Assembly (NCBI RefSeq): GCF_007856155.1
Contig: NZ_CP042266.1
Coordinates: forward strand, 6,758,001 to 6,822,000
Reading direction: 5' to 3'
Origin: Streptomyces qinzhouensis
GTDB taxonomy: Bacteria; Actinomycetota; Actinomycetes; Streptomycetales; Streptomycetaceae
DNA: 64,000 nucleotides
Each line of letters begins with the position of its first letter. Position 1 is the first letter of the stretch. The notes beneath the pieces were generated by a model. It saw nothing but the letters and a program-made list of their open reading frames with translations. It was not told the DNA's origin and did no database searches. A program made the translations under genes and the position numbers. Of this stretch, positions 53,500 through 62,062 are shown piece after piece.

Positions 53500-53575
53500 G
53501 ACCGCAGACCGTACTGGGCGACAACCTCACTTGTGCCCTGAACTGCACATTCAACGTAGTTCGTTCAGTCAACGG

Positions 53576-54774
53576 GGCGTGTTCGTGCTGGCAGGGGGTG
53601 CCGTAGGGGCGTCCGCAGGAGCCGAGTTCGATCTTGCGGCGGTCGAAGTGCTCCTCGAACTCGGTCCACTCCTGCTCGGTGGCGTCCCGGTATTCCTCCG
53701 AGGGCCGGACCTGTCGGCGTTGGTGCAGGTGGGCGCGGTAGTGGCGGACTACGTCCTCGTCGAAGACGGCGACGTAGCCGCGGGTGGTCTGGATGCTGAG
53801 GTGGCCGAGCAGGGCGGCGCCGATGTGGATGGGCAGGCCACTGTTGACCAGCTCGGTGGCGAAGATCCTCCGGAAGTCGTGCGGGGTGAACTTCAGCCCG
53901 CGGAAGCCGGGGTGGGTCTCGGCCAGGTCCTCGCAGCGTCGGCTGATCATCTTCTGGATGGTGCCGGGGTTGAAGATCTTCGATCCGATCGCTCCGTTCT
54001 GGCGTTGGAAGAGGAAGGGCATCGGAGCGCTCCAGACCTTGTCGTGGGGGTCATGGCGGCTGACCAAGGGGATCGGCTTCCCCCGCCGGCCGTGACGGCG
54101 GATGATCGAGGCGATGACGTGGAACAGTTCGGCGGACATCGGAATGACGCGCTCGCGGTCAGTCTTGGACGGGGCGATGACCAGCAGGGCGATGACCTCG
54201 CCGTTCGCACGCTGGTACTGGCGGATGCTGAGGTGGGTCAGATCGCACAGCTCCTCGATGCGGACGCCGAAGTGCCGCAGAGTTTCCACTGCCGCCCAAT
54301 CCCAGAAGGCGGACTCCTCCTCGGTTCCGAGGTGCACCAGCTCGCCGGAGTCCAGGTTCAGCACGCGCGTGGGAACGGCGTCGCCGTACCGGAGCCGCTT
54401 CCGGTCCGACTCGCTGATCACCCGGCGGTAGGCGGTACCGGCGTGAGTGAACACCTCGCCGTCGGCAGCCTGGTCGGCGCGTTCGAGCAGGAGCCTGGCC
54501 TGGTCGTAGCGGGACTCGACATGCTCGACCAGGACGGGCAGGAGGGGCTGGCGCTGCCGGGTGCGGTCCGCGGAGCGTTCGCGCACCTTCCGCCGGCGGA
54601 CACCCAGGCCGTGGAGCTCACCGGGCGGAACGGGACACGGCGCGACCCAGGTGGCCCAGCGTTCGGGTTCGGCAGCAGCCCAGGTGTGGAGGTCGTAGTA
54701 GAAGCTGCGGACCGAGATGACGATGTCGTCCTGGCCCATCCTGTGGGAGCTGGCTTTGTTGGTGAGTGAGTTAC
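53576..54774 (-). pseudogene. Middle part of a large tyrosine recombinase, both ends missing
   Basis: The reading runs from NSLTNKASSHRMGQDDIVISVRSFYYDLHTWA through ETLRHFGVRIEELCDLTHLS (Arg), FTPHDFRRIFATELV (HxxR) and LGHLSIQTTRGYVAVF (Tyr) to CGRPYGTPCQHEHA. The 5' end is removed by the ISL3 element at 54775. The 3' end stops where the recombinase-pair element begins, and its tail lies at 48465-48710. The frame continues by chance into the next gene's region but without homology. It is a close relative of the 830-residue recombinase. Confidence 0.85.
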
Positions 54775-54845
54775 GGGTTCTGGCACACATTCCGTGAGGA
54801 CGATCAACGGCGTTCTGCCACGGTGACGTCTCGTCATCTGGGACC

Positions 54846-56444
54846 GTGGTGCGGTGTGATGCCCTCATAGCGGTGCTGTTTCCGCACTTCAGGGCGGTGC
54901 TGGTGGAGCGGGTGTTCACCGAGTGCGGTGTGGTGCACATCGTAGCGAGAACCTTCGATGGCCCTGCTTCGTGCCCGGACTGTGAGCTTCCGTCGAGTCG
55001 TGTGCACAGCTGCTACCAGAGTCGGTTGGCCGATACTCCGGTCGGTGGCCTGCCGGTGCTGATCGAACCGACCGTGCGGAGGCTGTACTGCGATAGCGGC
55101 CTGTGTGGGCGCCGTACGTTCGTCGAGCAGATCGCGGGGCTGACGTTCAGGTACGGGACACGCACTCCTGCTTCGCGCCATGTCCTGGCAGTCGTTGCGG
55201 TTGCCCTCGCAGGCCGGGCCGGGGCCCGACTTGCTGCTGCCCTGCAGACGAGGGTGAGTCGGACAACAATCCTACGGGCGATCATGGCCATGCCTGATCC
55301 CGTCTGGGCCGTCCCCAGGGTGCTGGGCGTCGATGACTTCGCCACCCGCCGCGGGCACCACTACGGCACTGTTCTCATCGACTGCGAGACCCGCCAGCCT
55401 CTCGACCTACTGCCCGGCCGCGACGCCTCCACCCTGGCCGGCTGGCTGCCCGAGCATCCCGGCGCCGAGATCATCTGCCGTGACCGGGCCGGATCCTACG
55501 CAGACGGCGCCCGGACCGGCGCCCCGAACGCGGTCCAAGTGGCCGACGGCTTCCACCTCTGGCAGAACCTCGGCACCGCCGTCGAAGCCAGCCTTCGACT
55601 CCACAGCGACTGCCTCAAGGCGGCTTTCAGCAGCCCTGATGGCCCTGCGAGCGAAGGCGGTGACTCGGATGCGACGAAGACGATGTCACCGATCGAAGCT
55701 CGCATCAGAGAGCGGCACGCGACCATCCATGCCCTGCTGGCCCAAGGACACGGGATCCGGGAGATCGCCAGGGAACTGCACATGGGCGGTAACACCGTCC
55801 GCCGCAACGCCCGCGCGTCAGTCCCAGAACAACTGCTGGCCGGGAGGCGCCAGCCCCGGGCCAGCCAGCTCGACCCCTATAAGCCCCACCTGGACAAACT
55901 CTGGGCCGAAGGACACACGAACGCCATCCAGCTGCACGCCGAGCTCCAGAACCTCGGCTACCGCGGGAGCTACCAGATCATCAGCGACTATCTGCGGCCG
56001 AGGCGCCGCCGACGCATCCGCGTCGTCCCACCCGCACCACCGGGAATCCGCCGGGTCACTGGCTGGATGATGCGGCACCCCGAGAACCTGGCCGACGGGG
56101 AACGCCGACAGTTCGCCGCCATACTTGCCGGCTGCCCTGAACTGAAGGCCCTCCACGCGCGCGTCCGCGGCTTCGCAGAGATCCTTCAAACCCGCTCCGG
56201 CCAGCACCTCAAAGACTGGATCACCGCCACCCGCACCGCAGACCTGCCCCGCCTTCACACCTTCGCCACCGGTTTGGAGAAGGACTGGGATGCCGTGCTC
56301 CAGGGCCTGAGCACACGCTGGAACTCCGGCCCCGTCGAGGGCCGCGTCAATCACATCAAGATGATCAAGCGCCAGATGTTCGGACGGGCTAAGCTCCCCC
56401 TTCTCCGCAAGCGCGTACTTCTCACAGCAGCAGCAAACAGGTAA
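54846..56444 (+). CDS. ISL3-family transposase
   Basis: A 532-residue transposase from GTG 54846. The N-terminal zinc-finger-like region contains CPDCELPSSRVHSCYQSRLADTPVGGLPV and CDSGLCGRRTF. The DDE core shows VLGVDDFATRRGHHYGTVLIDCETR (first Asp), IICRDRAGSYADGA (second Asp), VADGFHLWQNL and the C-terminal WNSGPVEGRVNHIKMIKRQMFGRA (Glu). An inserted helix-turn-helix (IHALLAQGHGIREIARELHMGGNTVRRNA, about residues 300-330) is usual in the actinobacterial branch. No frameshift, so it is probably active. Confidence 0.95.
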   Translation: MVRCDALIAVLFPHFRAVLVERVFTECGVVHIVARTFDGPASCPDCELPSSRVHSCYQSRLADTPVGGLPVLIEPTVRRLYCDSGLCGRRTFVEQIAGLTFRYGTRTPASRHVLAVVAVALAGRAGARLAAALQTRVSRTTILRAIMAMPDPVWAVPRVLGVDDFATRRGHHYGTVLIDCETRQPLDLLPGRDASTLAGWLPEHPGAEIICRDRAGSYADGARTGAPNAVQVADGFHLWQNLGTAVEASLRLHSDCLKAAFSSPDGPASEGGDSDATKTMSPIEARIRERHATIHALLAQGHGIREIARELHMGGNTVRRNARASVPEQLLAGRRQPRASQLDPYKPHLDKLWAEGHTNAIQLHAELQNLGYRGSYQIISDYLRPRRRRRIRVVPPAPPGIRRVTGWMMRHPENLADGERRQFAAILAGCPELKALHARVRGFAEILQTRSGQHLKDWITATRTADLPRLHTFATGLEKDWDAVLQGLSTRWNSGPVEGRVNHIKMIKRQMFGRAKLPLLRKRVLLTAAANR

Positions 56445-56488
56445 CCCGGCAGACAGGACTGTCAGACCGCTGCGGCATGCTCGCCAGC

Positions 56489-56917
56489 ATGAACGAAGAC
56501 GCCTTCTGGCAGCTCATCGAGGACTGCAGGCCCACGGGACCCGACCCTGACGCCGAACTCCTCGCAGCCACAGTGACCGAACGCCTTGCCCAGTCCCCGT
56601 TGTCGCTGGTCATCGGCTTTGCCGAGCAACTGTCATGGGCGCTCTACCGGCTGGACCGCAAGGAGTACGGACACAACCTGTCCGATGACGCCTTCCTCTA
56701 CACCCGTGCCGCGGTCGTCGCCGCCGGCCGCACCGTCTTCGACAGCGTCCTCCAAGACCCTGCGGTCTTCACTCCTTACGCCACCGACCTCATCTGGGCC
56801 GAGCGCCTGCTCTACACACCGGACCGGGCATACAAACGCATCACTGGGGAGGAGTGGGACCGCGAAACGCGCTACTCCTACGAGTCATGCTCGAACACCC
56901 AGGGCTGGGCTGATTGA
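56489..56917 (+). CDS. DUF4240-domain protein, passenger inside the ISL3 element
   Basis: A 142-residue protein of the DUF4240 family: the opening MNEDAFWQLIEDCR, LVIGFAEQLSWALYRLDRKEYG, DDAFLYTRAAVVAAGRTVF, and the ending DRETRYSYESCSNTQGW. This family often occurs near toxin-immunity and SMI1-type genes; the role is unknown. It lies 44 bp after the transposase and before the right terminal repeat, so it moves with the IS. ATG 56477 is four codons upstream in frame; ATG 56489 gives the family start. Confidence 0.8.
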   Translation: MNEDAFWQLIEDCRPTGPDPDAELLAATVTERLAQSPLSLVIGFAEQLSWALYRLDRKEYGHNLSDDAFLYTRAAVVAAGRTVFDSVLQDPAVFTPYATDLIWAERLLYTPDRAYKRITGEEWDRETRYSYESCSNTQGWAD

Positions 56918-57095
56918 ACGGCATGTCCTGCGGATCGTGACGAGTCCCAGGGCCATTGATCGTTTTCACGGAATGTGTGCCAGAACCCCGTTGTCACCTA
57001 CGCAGCCACGGTGATGGAGACTCTGACCGGATCTGCGTGAAGACCGCCGATCGGCCTCCCGTGAACCTGTCGGAGCCGTAGGCGATCATGTCGCC

Positions 57096-57647
57096 GTGAA
57101 CAACTTCGAGCGGTTGGTTGAACGCGTCGCGGCTAAGGCGGCGAAGAGCGAGCGGCTGCAGTCCCCGATTTCAGCGCGGACTCTGGACCAGGCCGAGCAG
57201 ATGCTCGGCTTCCGCCTGCACCCACTTCTTGCCGCGCTGTACTTGAAGGTGGGAAATGGCGGCTTCGGCCCGATGGACTCGTTACTCCCTCTAGCAGGTA
57301 GCCCGAATCCGGATGGTGAGGAGGCCGCAGTCGAGGGATATCTGGAGCGGATCCCGGCTGCCGATGCGGACACCTGGTGGTCGTGGCCCAAGGGTGTCCT
57401 GCCGGTCCTGGACTGGGGTTGTGCCATGTTGGCGTGCGTCGACTGCCGGAGCGAGGACGGAACGGTTCTCCTCTTCGAGCCGAACGCGATCAGCGGGCAG
57501 GACCTGTCCCGGGCGTGGTTCGTGGATGCGGGAAGCCTCGCAGAGTGGCTTGAGACCTGGCTGGCCGGCCGGGGATGGTATGAAGGGGATGTCGTGAACG
57601 ATGGCTTCGACATGGCCCGGTGGCACGAAGCTTCCACACGGCTGTAG
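57096..57647 (+). CDS. SMI1/KNR4 (SUKH) family protein
   Basis: A 183-residue protein from GTG 57096. It has the SUKH pattern: ISARTLDQAEQMLGFRLHPLLAALYLKVGNGGFGP at residues 26-60, then LPVLDWGCAMLACVDCRSEDGTVLLFEPN, and the SLAEWLETWLAG end. SUKH proteins commonly serve as immunity proteins against secreted nuclease toxins. No toxin is adjacent here apart from the HNH nuclease fragment at 60 kb. It is followed by a strong terminator hairpin. Confidence 0.88.
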   Translation: MNNFERLVERVAAKAAKSERLQSPISARTLDQAEQMLGFRLHPLLAALYLKVGNGGFGPMDSLLPLAGSPNPDGEEAAVEGYLERIPAADADTWWSWPKGVLPVLDWGCAMLACVDCRSEDGTVLLFEPNAISGQDLSRAWFVDAGSLAEWLETWLAGRGWYEGDVVNDGFDMARWHEASTRL

Positions 57648-57677
57648 CCGTCCGCCGGTCAAGACCTCAACGGTGAC

Positions 57678-57703
57678 GGCTCTCCGCCCCGGGGCGGAGA
57701 GCC
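57678..57703 (+). terminator. Perfect palindrome downstream of the SUKH gene
   Basis: GGCTCTCCGCCCC (57678-57690) is followed directly by its complement GGGGCGGAGAGCC (57691-57703). It folds into a stem of at least 11 bp with a CCGG loop, 30 bp after the stop codon. Confidence 0.8.
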
Positions 57704-57829
57704 GTCCAGCACTTGCCCGCAGCGGTCAGCCGGCCTTCGCTGGTTCCTCGGCCCGCGCCCGTGTTTACCGCCTCGCCACCACCCGGGCCCAAGCGGAACG
57801 GGCAGCCGTCTCAACGCAGTGAACCTGCT

Positions 57830-58204
57830 CTATCGAACTGGCCCGCACTCATCGACGATCACGGTCGGCTCCGACAGGAAGACATCCCGGTCGACGGGGC
57901 CAAAAGCGATGTTGAACGTGTCCAGCCAGTACGACCAACCGCGGATCCCCAGGGCGCTGGTGAACCGGTAGTTCAACTACCAGCGGACCCACTGACCGGG
58001 AAGCAGTCGAACTGCCGGCGGCCTGCGCGGCCGAGGAGGCAACCCGAAGAGCGGCTCCACACGAGCGAGCACCCGGAGCCGATCACCTTCGTCCCGCAGA
58101 GTGACACCGACCTCGCGGAAGTCTGTCCGGCTCGGACGTGCCTCGAAGCCGTCACGCTCGGACATCTGGACGAAGTGGGCAAAATCAGATGACGCCTGGG
58201 GCAA
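57830..58204 (-). pseudogene. Hypothetical gene with an in-frame stop
   Basis: From TTG 58204 the reading SSDFAHFVQMSERDGFEARPSRTDFREVGVTLRDEGDRLRVLARVEPLFGLPP...GQWVRW stops at TAG 57979-57977. The same frame then continues LNYRFTSALGIRGWSYWLDTFNIAFGPVDRDVFLSEPTVIVDE to a stop at 57830. The continuation looks equally protein-like, so a CAG codon probably became TAG. I do not recognise the family. No partner is clear. Confidence 0.55.
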
Positions 58205-58512
58205 CGAGAAGCCGACCGGCGCCGCGTTCCTGCGGGCAGCGGCCTCCCCGCCCCGAGAGTGCTTCGTCCAGGAGGTCTTGATCCACTGCGCACCGTGATG
58301 TCCACCGCACCTGCCCTTCGCCGAGAGCCTACGGCCAACATCTGCTTGACGTCATCCAGGTTCCAGCGCAACTGCCTGCTGCCAGTTCTCAGTAACATTC
58401 CACAGGGGTGGAGACCCAGACCCAGACCGCTCTCCGGAACCGCCTGCAAGCGCTCTCCGGTCTCAATTTACGCAGCCGCGGCCCCGTAGATGTGCCGGAT
58501 TCCGGTTCCGGT
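58205..58512. other. No gene recognised
   Basis: About 310 bp upstream of the preceding pseudogene and downstream of the SUKH/repeat gene. Open frames exist on both strands but none matches a family. Confidence 0.45.
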
Positions 58513-59925
58513 CTACGTGGCGGGGTCGAGGGCGCCTTCGATCAGCGCCTGAGGGATCAGAGGCAGACCATGCAGGGCGAGGATTTCGTTGGCGACGGTC
58601 GCAACCTCGTCGTGGAATTCCGCGCGGCCGTCTCCGGACACCGTGACGGCCAGCAGGCCTTCGGGGACGGCCCCGGCGTCCAGAAGGGCTCGCCAGTCCG
58701 CTGTGCCGAGTTCCAGGTACTCCAACGCTGTGAGCCCTGTGATGTCCAGCGGATCGGCGAGTGTTCCGGGCTCGGCTTTCAGAGTGCGCAGGCGGGGCAG
58801 GCCTGCGGCGGCCGCGAGGCTGTGGGTCCTGTCCTGCCCGGTGTGGATGGACAGGACCTCCAGGCCCGGGTGCGCAGCGTCCTCGACGTTCCCGGGCTTG
58901 TGGCCGTTGATGCGGGCGACGGCAGGGGAATCGATGTGCCATGGGTTGCGGTGGTCCGAGCGGGTCCGGCCGAGTACCAGGTCGGTCAGGGAGTCGGCCA
59001 CGAGATGGGCCCCGGTCGATTGCTCGTGGCTGATCAGGATGATCTGCCCGGTGTGTCCGCGCGGGCCGGGGGTGAGGTCGATCGCTGCCTGATCGCCCCC
59101 GTTGTCGGCGAAAACGATCCAGCCGGGCGACCCGACCAGTCCCTGCACCGCCGCATCAGGAGGCTTGACGACCACCTGGCCCGCTCCGTACTCCCAGGCC
59201 AGGTACCGGCTCGACGGATCGGGAAGATACAGGGCGCCCAACGGGAGAAGCCCGAAACCAGGTATCTCGGAGTAACGGTCGTACATCTCGACATCACCGT
59301 CCCAGTCCTCCCACAACGCCCGGGTAACCCGGAATACAGCCTTGAGTTCGTCGGGCAGGACAATCCCCAAACGCTCCTCCGCAGCCTTGATCTCCTCCTC
59401 TGTCGCCCCGATCGCACCCGGCATCCGCTCACGCAATGTGCGCTCCAGCAGCTCCGGATCCGCGGTCGGCGCGGGCACGGCCGAGGGCGACGGATCGGGC
59501 AGCCTGCTCCACGGCTCGGGCACCGCCCCCTCGACCAGAACCAGAGTCTCCGTGTACGGCCGGCCGATCCCGGTACTTGCGGCGGGACTGGACACGGTCA
59601 GACGGAGCACGGTGTGCCCGCCCTGCCCGATCTGCGCGGTGAACGACACCTCGCCGACCCGCGCCTCCTGCAGAGCGTCCAGTACGAGGCGCACGGCATC
59701 GATCTCGACCTGCATCCCCTCGATCCGGGCGGAGCCACCAGCAGGAGAGGCCTGCCGCTCGACGCCCAGATCCCAGCCCTGCACACTAATGCGGCCCGCT
59801 ACCCGGGTGGGAGGGACACCGTTGCGGCGCAGACCGTCGGCACGCTGGAGCTGCAGCACAGGCGCCCAGGTTGCGAAGTCGAACAACGACGCACCTGAGC
59901 GGGAGAAGGATCTTCCATCAGTCAT
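58513..59925 (-). CDS. SMI1/KNR4 (SUKH) protein with a C-terminal leucine-rich segment
   Basis: A 470-residue protein. Residues 1-140 are beta-rich (FDFATWAPVLQLQ, VLRLTVSSP) and unrecognised. The SUKH domain spans about 170-320: GAIGATEEEIKAAEERLGIVLPDELKAVFRVTRALWEDW, IPGFGLLPLGALYLPD and WIVFADNGGDQAAIDLTPG. It is followed by leucine-rich-like turns (LEVLSIHTGQ, LPRLRTLKAEPGTL, LTALEYLELGTADW) at about 360-430. The start is uncertain: ATG 59925 (MTDGRSFSR) is used because upstream residues are low-complexity. It could be a large immunity or regulatory scaffold. Confidence 0.75.
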   Translation of the reverse strand: MTDGRSFSRSGASLFDFATWAPVLQLQRADGLRRNGVPPTRVAGRISVQGWDLGVERQASPAGGSARIEGMQVEIDAVRLVLDALQEARVGEVSFTAQIGQGGHTVLRLTVSSPAASTGIGRPYTETLVLVEGAVPEPWSRLPDPSPSAVPAPTADPELLERTLRERMPGAIGATEEEIKAAEERLGIVLPDELKAVFRVTRALWEDWDGDVEMYDRYSEIPGFGLLPLGALYLPDPSSRYLAWEYGAGQVVVKPPDAAVQGLVGSPGWIVFADNGGDQAAIDLTPGPRGHTGQIILISHEQSTGAHLVADSLTDLVLGRTRSDHRNPWHIDSPAVARINGHKPGNVEDAAHPGLEVLSIHTGQDRTHSLAAAAGLPRLRTLKAEPGTLADPLDITGLTALEYLELGTADWRALLDAGAVPEGLLAVTVSGDGRAEFHDEVATVANEILALHGLPLIPQALIEGALDPAT

Positions 59926-60048
59926 GACCGGACCGTACGTGTCCCCGCTGACATTGCCCCCGAACGGGCCGGAAGCCAACGGGGAGACAGCACTCGGCAT
60001 GAGCGATCCGTCTTTGCCCGGGATCGGCGACGGAGCAGAAGCCGTGGC

Positions 60049-60290
60049 GAAGTCTCGAAGGCCGCCCGCCGCGAGGCGTACGCCAACGACCAGGGCCAGG
60101 CGACCTCCCTGGTCGCCGTTACCGCCAGGTCCAACCGTTCCAAGGGCGACCAGGACCCGGCGCAGTGGCTGCCGCCCGCCGCCGACGCCCTCTGCCGCTA
60201 CACCTCGGAGTGGCTGGCTGCCAGACGCCGCTGGGGGCTGAGCATCCACGGGGACGATGCGGAGGCGGCTGTTGTTCATGCCGGCCGGGT
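60049..60290 (+). pseudogene. HNH endonuclease family protein, C-terminal fragment
   Basis: The reading EVSKAARREAYANDQGQATSLVAVTARSNRSKGDQDPAQWLPPAADALCRYTSEWLAARRRWGLSI is the C-terminal half of secreted GmrSD/DUF1524-like HNH nucleases of Streptomyces (SLVAVTAxSNRxKxDQDPAxWLPP). The N-terminal half with the catalytic DHxxPL is missing. It is not functional. Confidence 0.75.
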
Positions 60291-60664
60291 GCCAGGACGC
60301 GACCGTGACCTAGCGGGCAGTGCCGCAGGCCGGCCGCACACGTCGCAACCACCTGCTCCTGCAGCAAGTTCGTCTCTCGCGGAGGAGACATCGTCCCTGG
60401 ACGACTCCGATTGTCTCTACTCGGGTACGGCGAGGAAGGCGATCATCTCCAGTATCCCCTCCCGGTAACCGTACTCACGGCCAGTCGCCCGAGGACCTTC
60501 AGGTCGTTCGGGGTGAGGTCCGGTGAGGTGTCGTACAGTCCAAATCTTGCTCGTCCTGTCTCATCGGAGCTTCCAGTGTGCAGGAGGTGCCGTGTGGAAG
60601 GTCCCGGGCCGGTGCACGCCGGTGATGGTCTTCTGCTGCCGGTTGGGACGCCTCCAGGAAACCA
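60291..60664. other. No intact gene
   Basis: About 370 bp between two gene fragments. Nothing recognised beyond short frames without homology. Confidence 0.45.
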
Positions 60665-61003
60665 CCGTGCTCGCCCCGCTGATCGACCCCAACCAGCACT
60701 CCTGCGGCACCGTCTACCCCATGGCGTGTCCGAGTTCTCCCACTCGGAGAGGGCGTTTACCTCGTCGGCATGAAGTCCTACGGCCGTGCCCCCACCTTCC
60801 TTGCCATGAGCGGCTACGAGTAGGTCCACTTCATCGCCGCCCACGTCGCCGGCGACCAAGAGGTCGCCGAACGCATCGAACTCACCCTCCCTGTGACCGG
60901 CGTCTGCGGCAGAGCGGGCCTCTTCGGCGATCCGGAAGCCGCCGAGACGACCGGCGGCGGCTGCTGCGCCGCCCCGGCCACCCTCACCATCGGCGCAATG
61001 CGC
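60665..61003 (+). pseudogene. ArsO-like flavoprotein monooxygenase, C-terminal fragment
   Basis: Passages in three frames rebuild the end of an FAD/NAD(P)-binding flavoprotein of the type found in Streptomyces arsenic clusters: LAPLIDPNQHSCGTVYP, HGVSEFSHSE, then GVYLVGMKSYGRAPTFLAMSGYE-stop-VHFIAAHVAGDQEVAERIELTLP, ending CCAAPATLTIG. There are two frameshifts and one TAG (originally CAG). No other ars gene is present. It is decayed. Confidence 0.65.
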
Positions 61004-61130
61004 CGGCCTCCTTCGGCGGCTGCTGAACAGTGCCCGGCCAACGAGGCCTGTCAGGTGCGGGTGAGGCCCAGGTGATCCCACTGCTCCAGCAGCGTCCCTG
61101 CCGGCAGCGCAGCACCGTCGGGGCCAGTCG

Positions 61131-61800
61131 CTAGACGGGCATGTCGTAGGAGGCGCATGCGAGCAGTTGCTCGGTGACGAGGTGGGGAACGAGCAGCGCG
61201 GTTGTGCCAGCCCTTCGGTTGAAGGCCACCTGGTAGGTGGCGATGACCGCTGCCTCCCACAGAGTGAGGGGGTCGCGTTCCGGCTCACTGCGGCGGGTTC
61301 GGGGGAGGGCGGGTGCCTTGACTGCCACCAGCTGCCAGGGCGTGCTGGCGGGGCGGCCGGTTTCTTCGCACGCCTGGCGGATCCAGTCCGCGGTGAGCCG
61401 GCTGAAGGCGGCGTGGGCGTCGGGCTTGCCCTTGTGGCGCGGCCGAAGGCATCGCTGACGACGGTGTAGACAGCAAAGTCCTGATCTTCCCGGCGGCGCC
61501 AAGACCAGATGGCTCGGCGACTCCACTCGTGCCAGGCCCGCCGGAAGGTCTTCTCCGCTTTCGCTCCCAACCCGGCGAATCCGGGATCGTCGGAGAAATG
61601 AGGGGCGGGCATGCCCCGTACGGCAGCTGCCTCCAGCAGGCGGACCGGCTGCAGGAGGGCCGCGAAGGCGCGACGCTCGGCGTCCAGGACGTCGGTGAGG
61701 CGGTCCTGCAGCCCGTCGGCCCACGGGGCGAGGAACGGGTACTCGGCGACTGCTTCGTTGCTCCGAGTCAGGTAGCAGGCCCTAAGCGGCCGCATCTGCT
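61131..61800 (-). pseudogene. Hypothetical protein, frameshifted
   Basis: The minus-strand reading RACYLTRSNEAVAEYPFLAPWADGLQDRLTDVLDAERRAFAALLQPVRLLEAA...FAVYTVVSDAFG changes frame near 61440. It continues RHKGKPDAHAAFSRLTADWIRQACEETGRPASTPWQLVAVKAP...ALLVPHLVTEQLLACASYDMPV to a stop at 61131. Both parts look like real protein, but I recognise no family. One indel separates them. Confidence 0.5.
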
Positions 61801-61965
61801 GCTGCGGCTTACTGCCGAGGTGGCCGAGCAGGAGGGACTTCAGTTCATCTCCACCTTCGACTCGGACAAGCTCCAGCGGGCGCAACTCGCTGTCTGCATC
61901 GCCGACCCGACCAGGGTTCTGCACAGTATGCAGAACCAGCAGCGCATCGCGCGGCGCCGGGCCAC
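61785..61965 (+). pseudogene. Possible DUF2326-like C-terminal fragment
   Basis: A plus-strand passage LLLRLTAEVAEQEGLQFISTFDSDKLQRAQL has the sound of the C-terminus of DUF2326 (ABC-three-component-type) proteins. It has no start and no upstream domain. It overlaps the 5' end of the minus-strand hypothetical. Weakly supported. Confidence 0.25.
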
Positions 61966-62062
61966 CTTGACGGCTGCTCCGCTTCTGCAACGGCCCGGAG
62001 CGTGCTCGCTACTTGGTGGTGGTAGCCACCCGGCGGTGTGCCCCGCCAGCCCCGCCAGACGG

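Larger units (their letters stand above)
48711..53575. mobile_element. Tn554/RIT-like element with a tyrosine recombinase pair and cargo
   Basis: This 4.9-kb segment lies exactly between the two halves of an older recombinase gene. It encodes two overlapping tyrosine recombinases on the minus strand and two small cargo genes on the plus strand. Its ends share an inverted CTGAAC (48715-48720; GTTCAG at 53564-53569) but no long terminal repeats and no target duplication, as known for Tn554-type transposons, which carry paired recombinases TnpA and TnpB. A TnpC-like gene is not obvious. Confidence 0.65.
54775..56988 (+). mobile_element. ISL3-family insertion sequence with a passenger gene
   Basis: Terminal inverted repeats of 36 bp, GGGTTCTGGCACACATTCCG onward at 54775-54810 and its complement at 56953-56988, agree at 33 of 36 positions. 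The 2.2-kb element contains the transposase and, between it and the right end, a DUF4240 gene. An 8-bp target duplication could not be found. It interrupts a recombinase gene on its left. Confidence 0.93.

Noticed and set aside
53039..54940. Reading the recombinase fragment as one 633-residue intact protein
   Set aside because: The last 150 codons have no recombinase homology and overlap the 414-residue recombinase gene in another frame; the first 50 codons lie in the ISL3 element.
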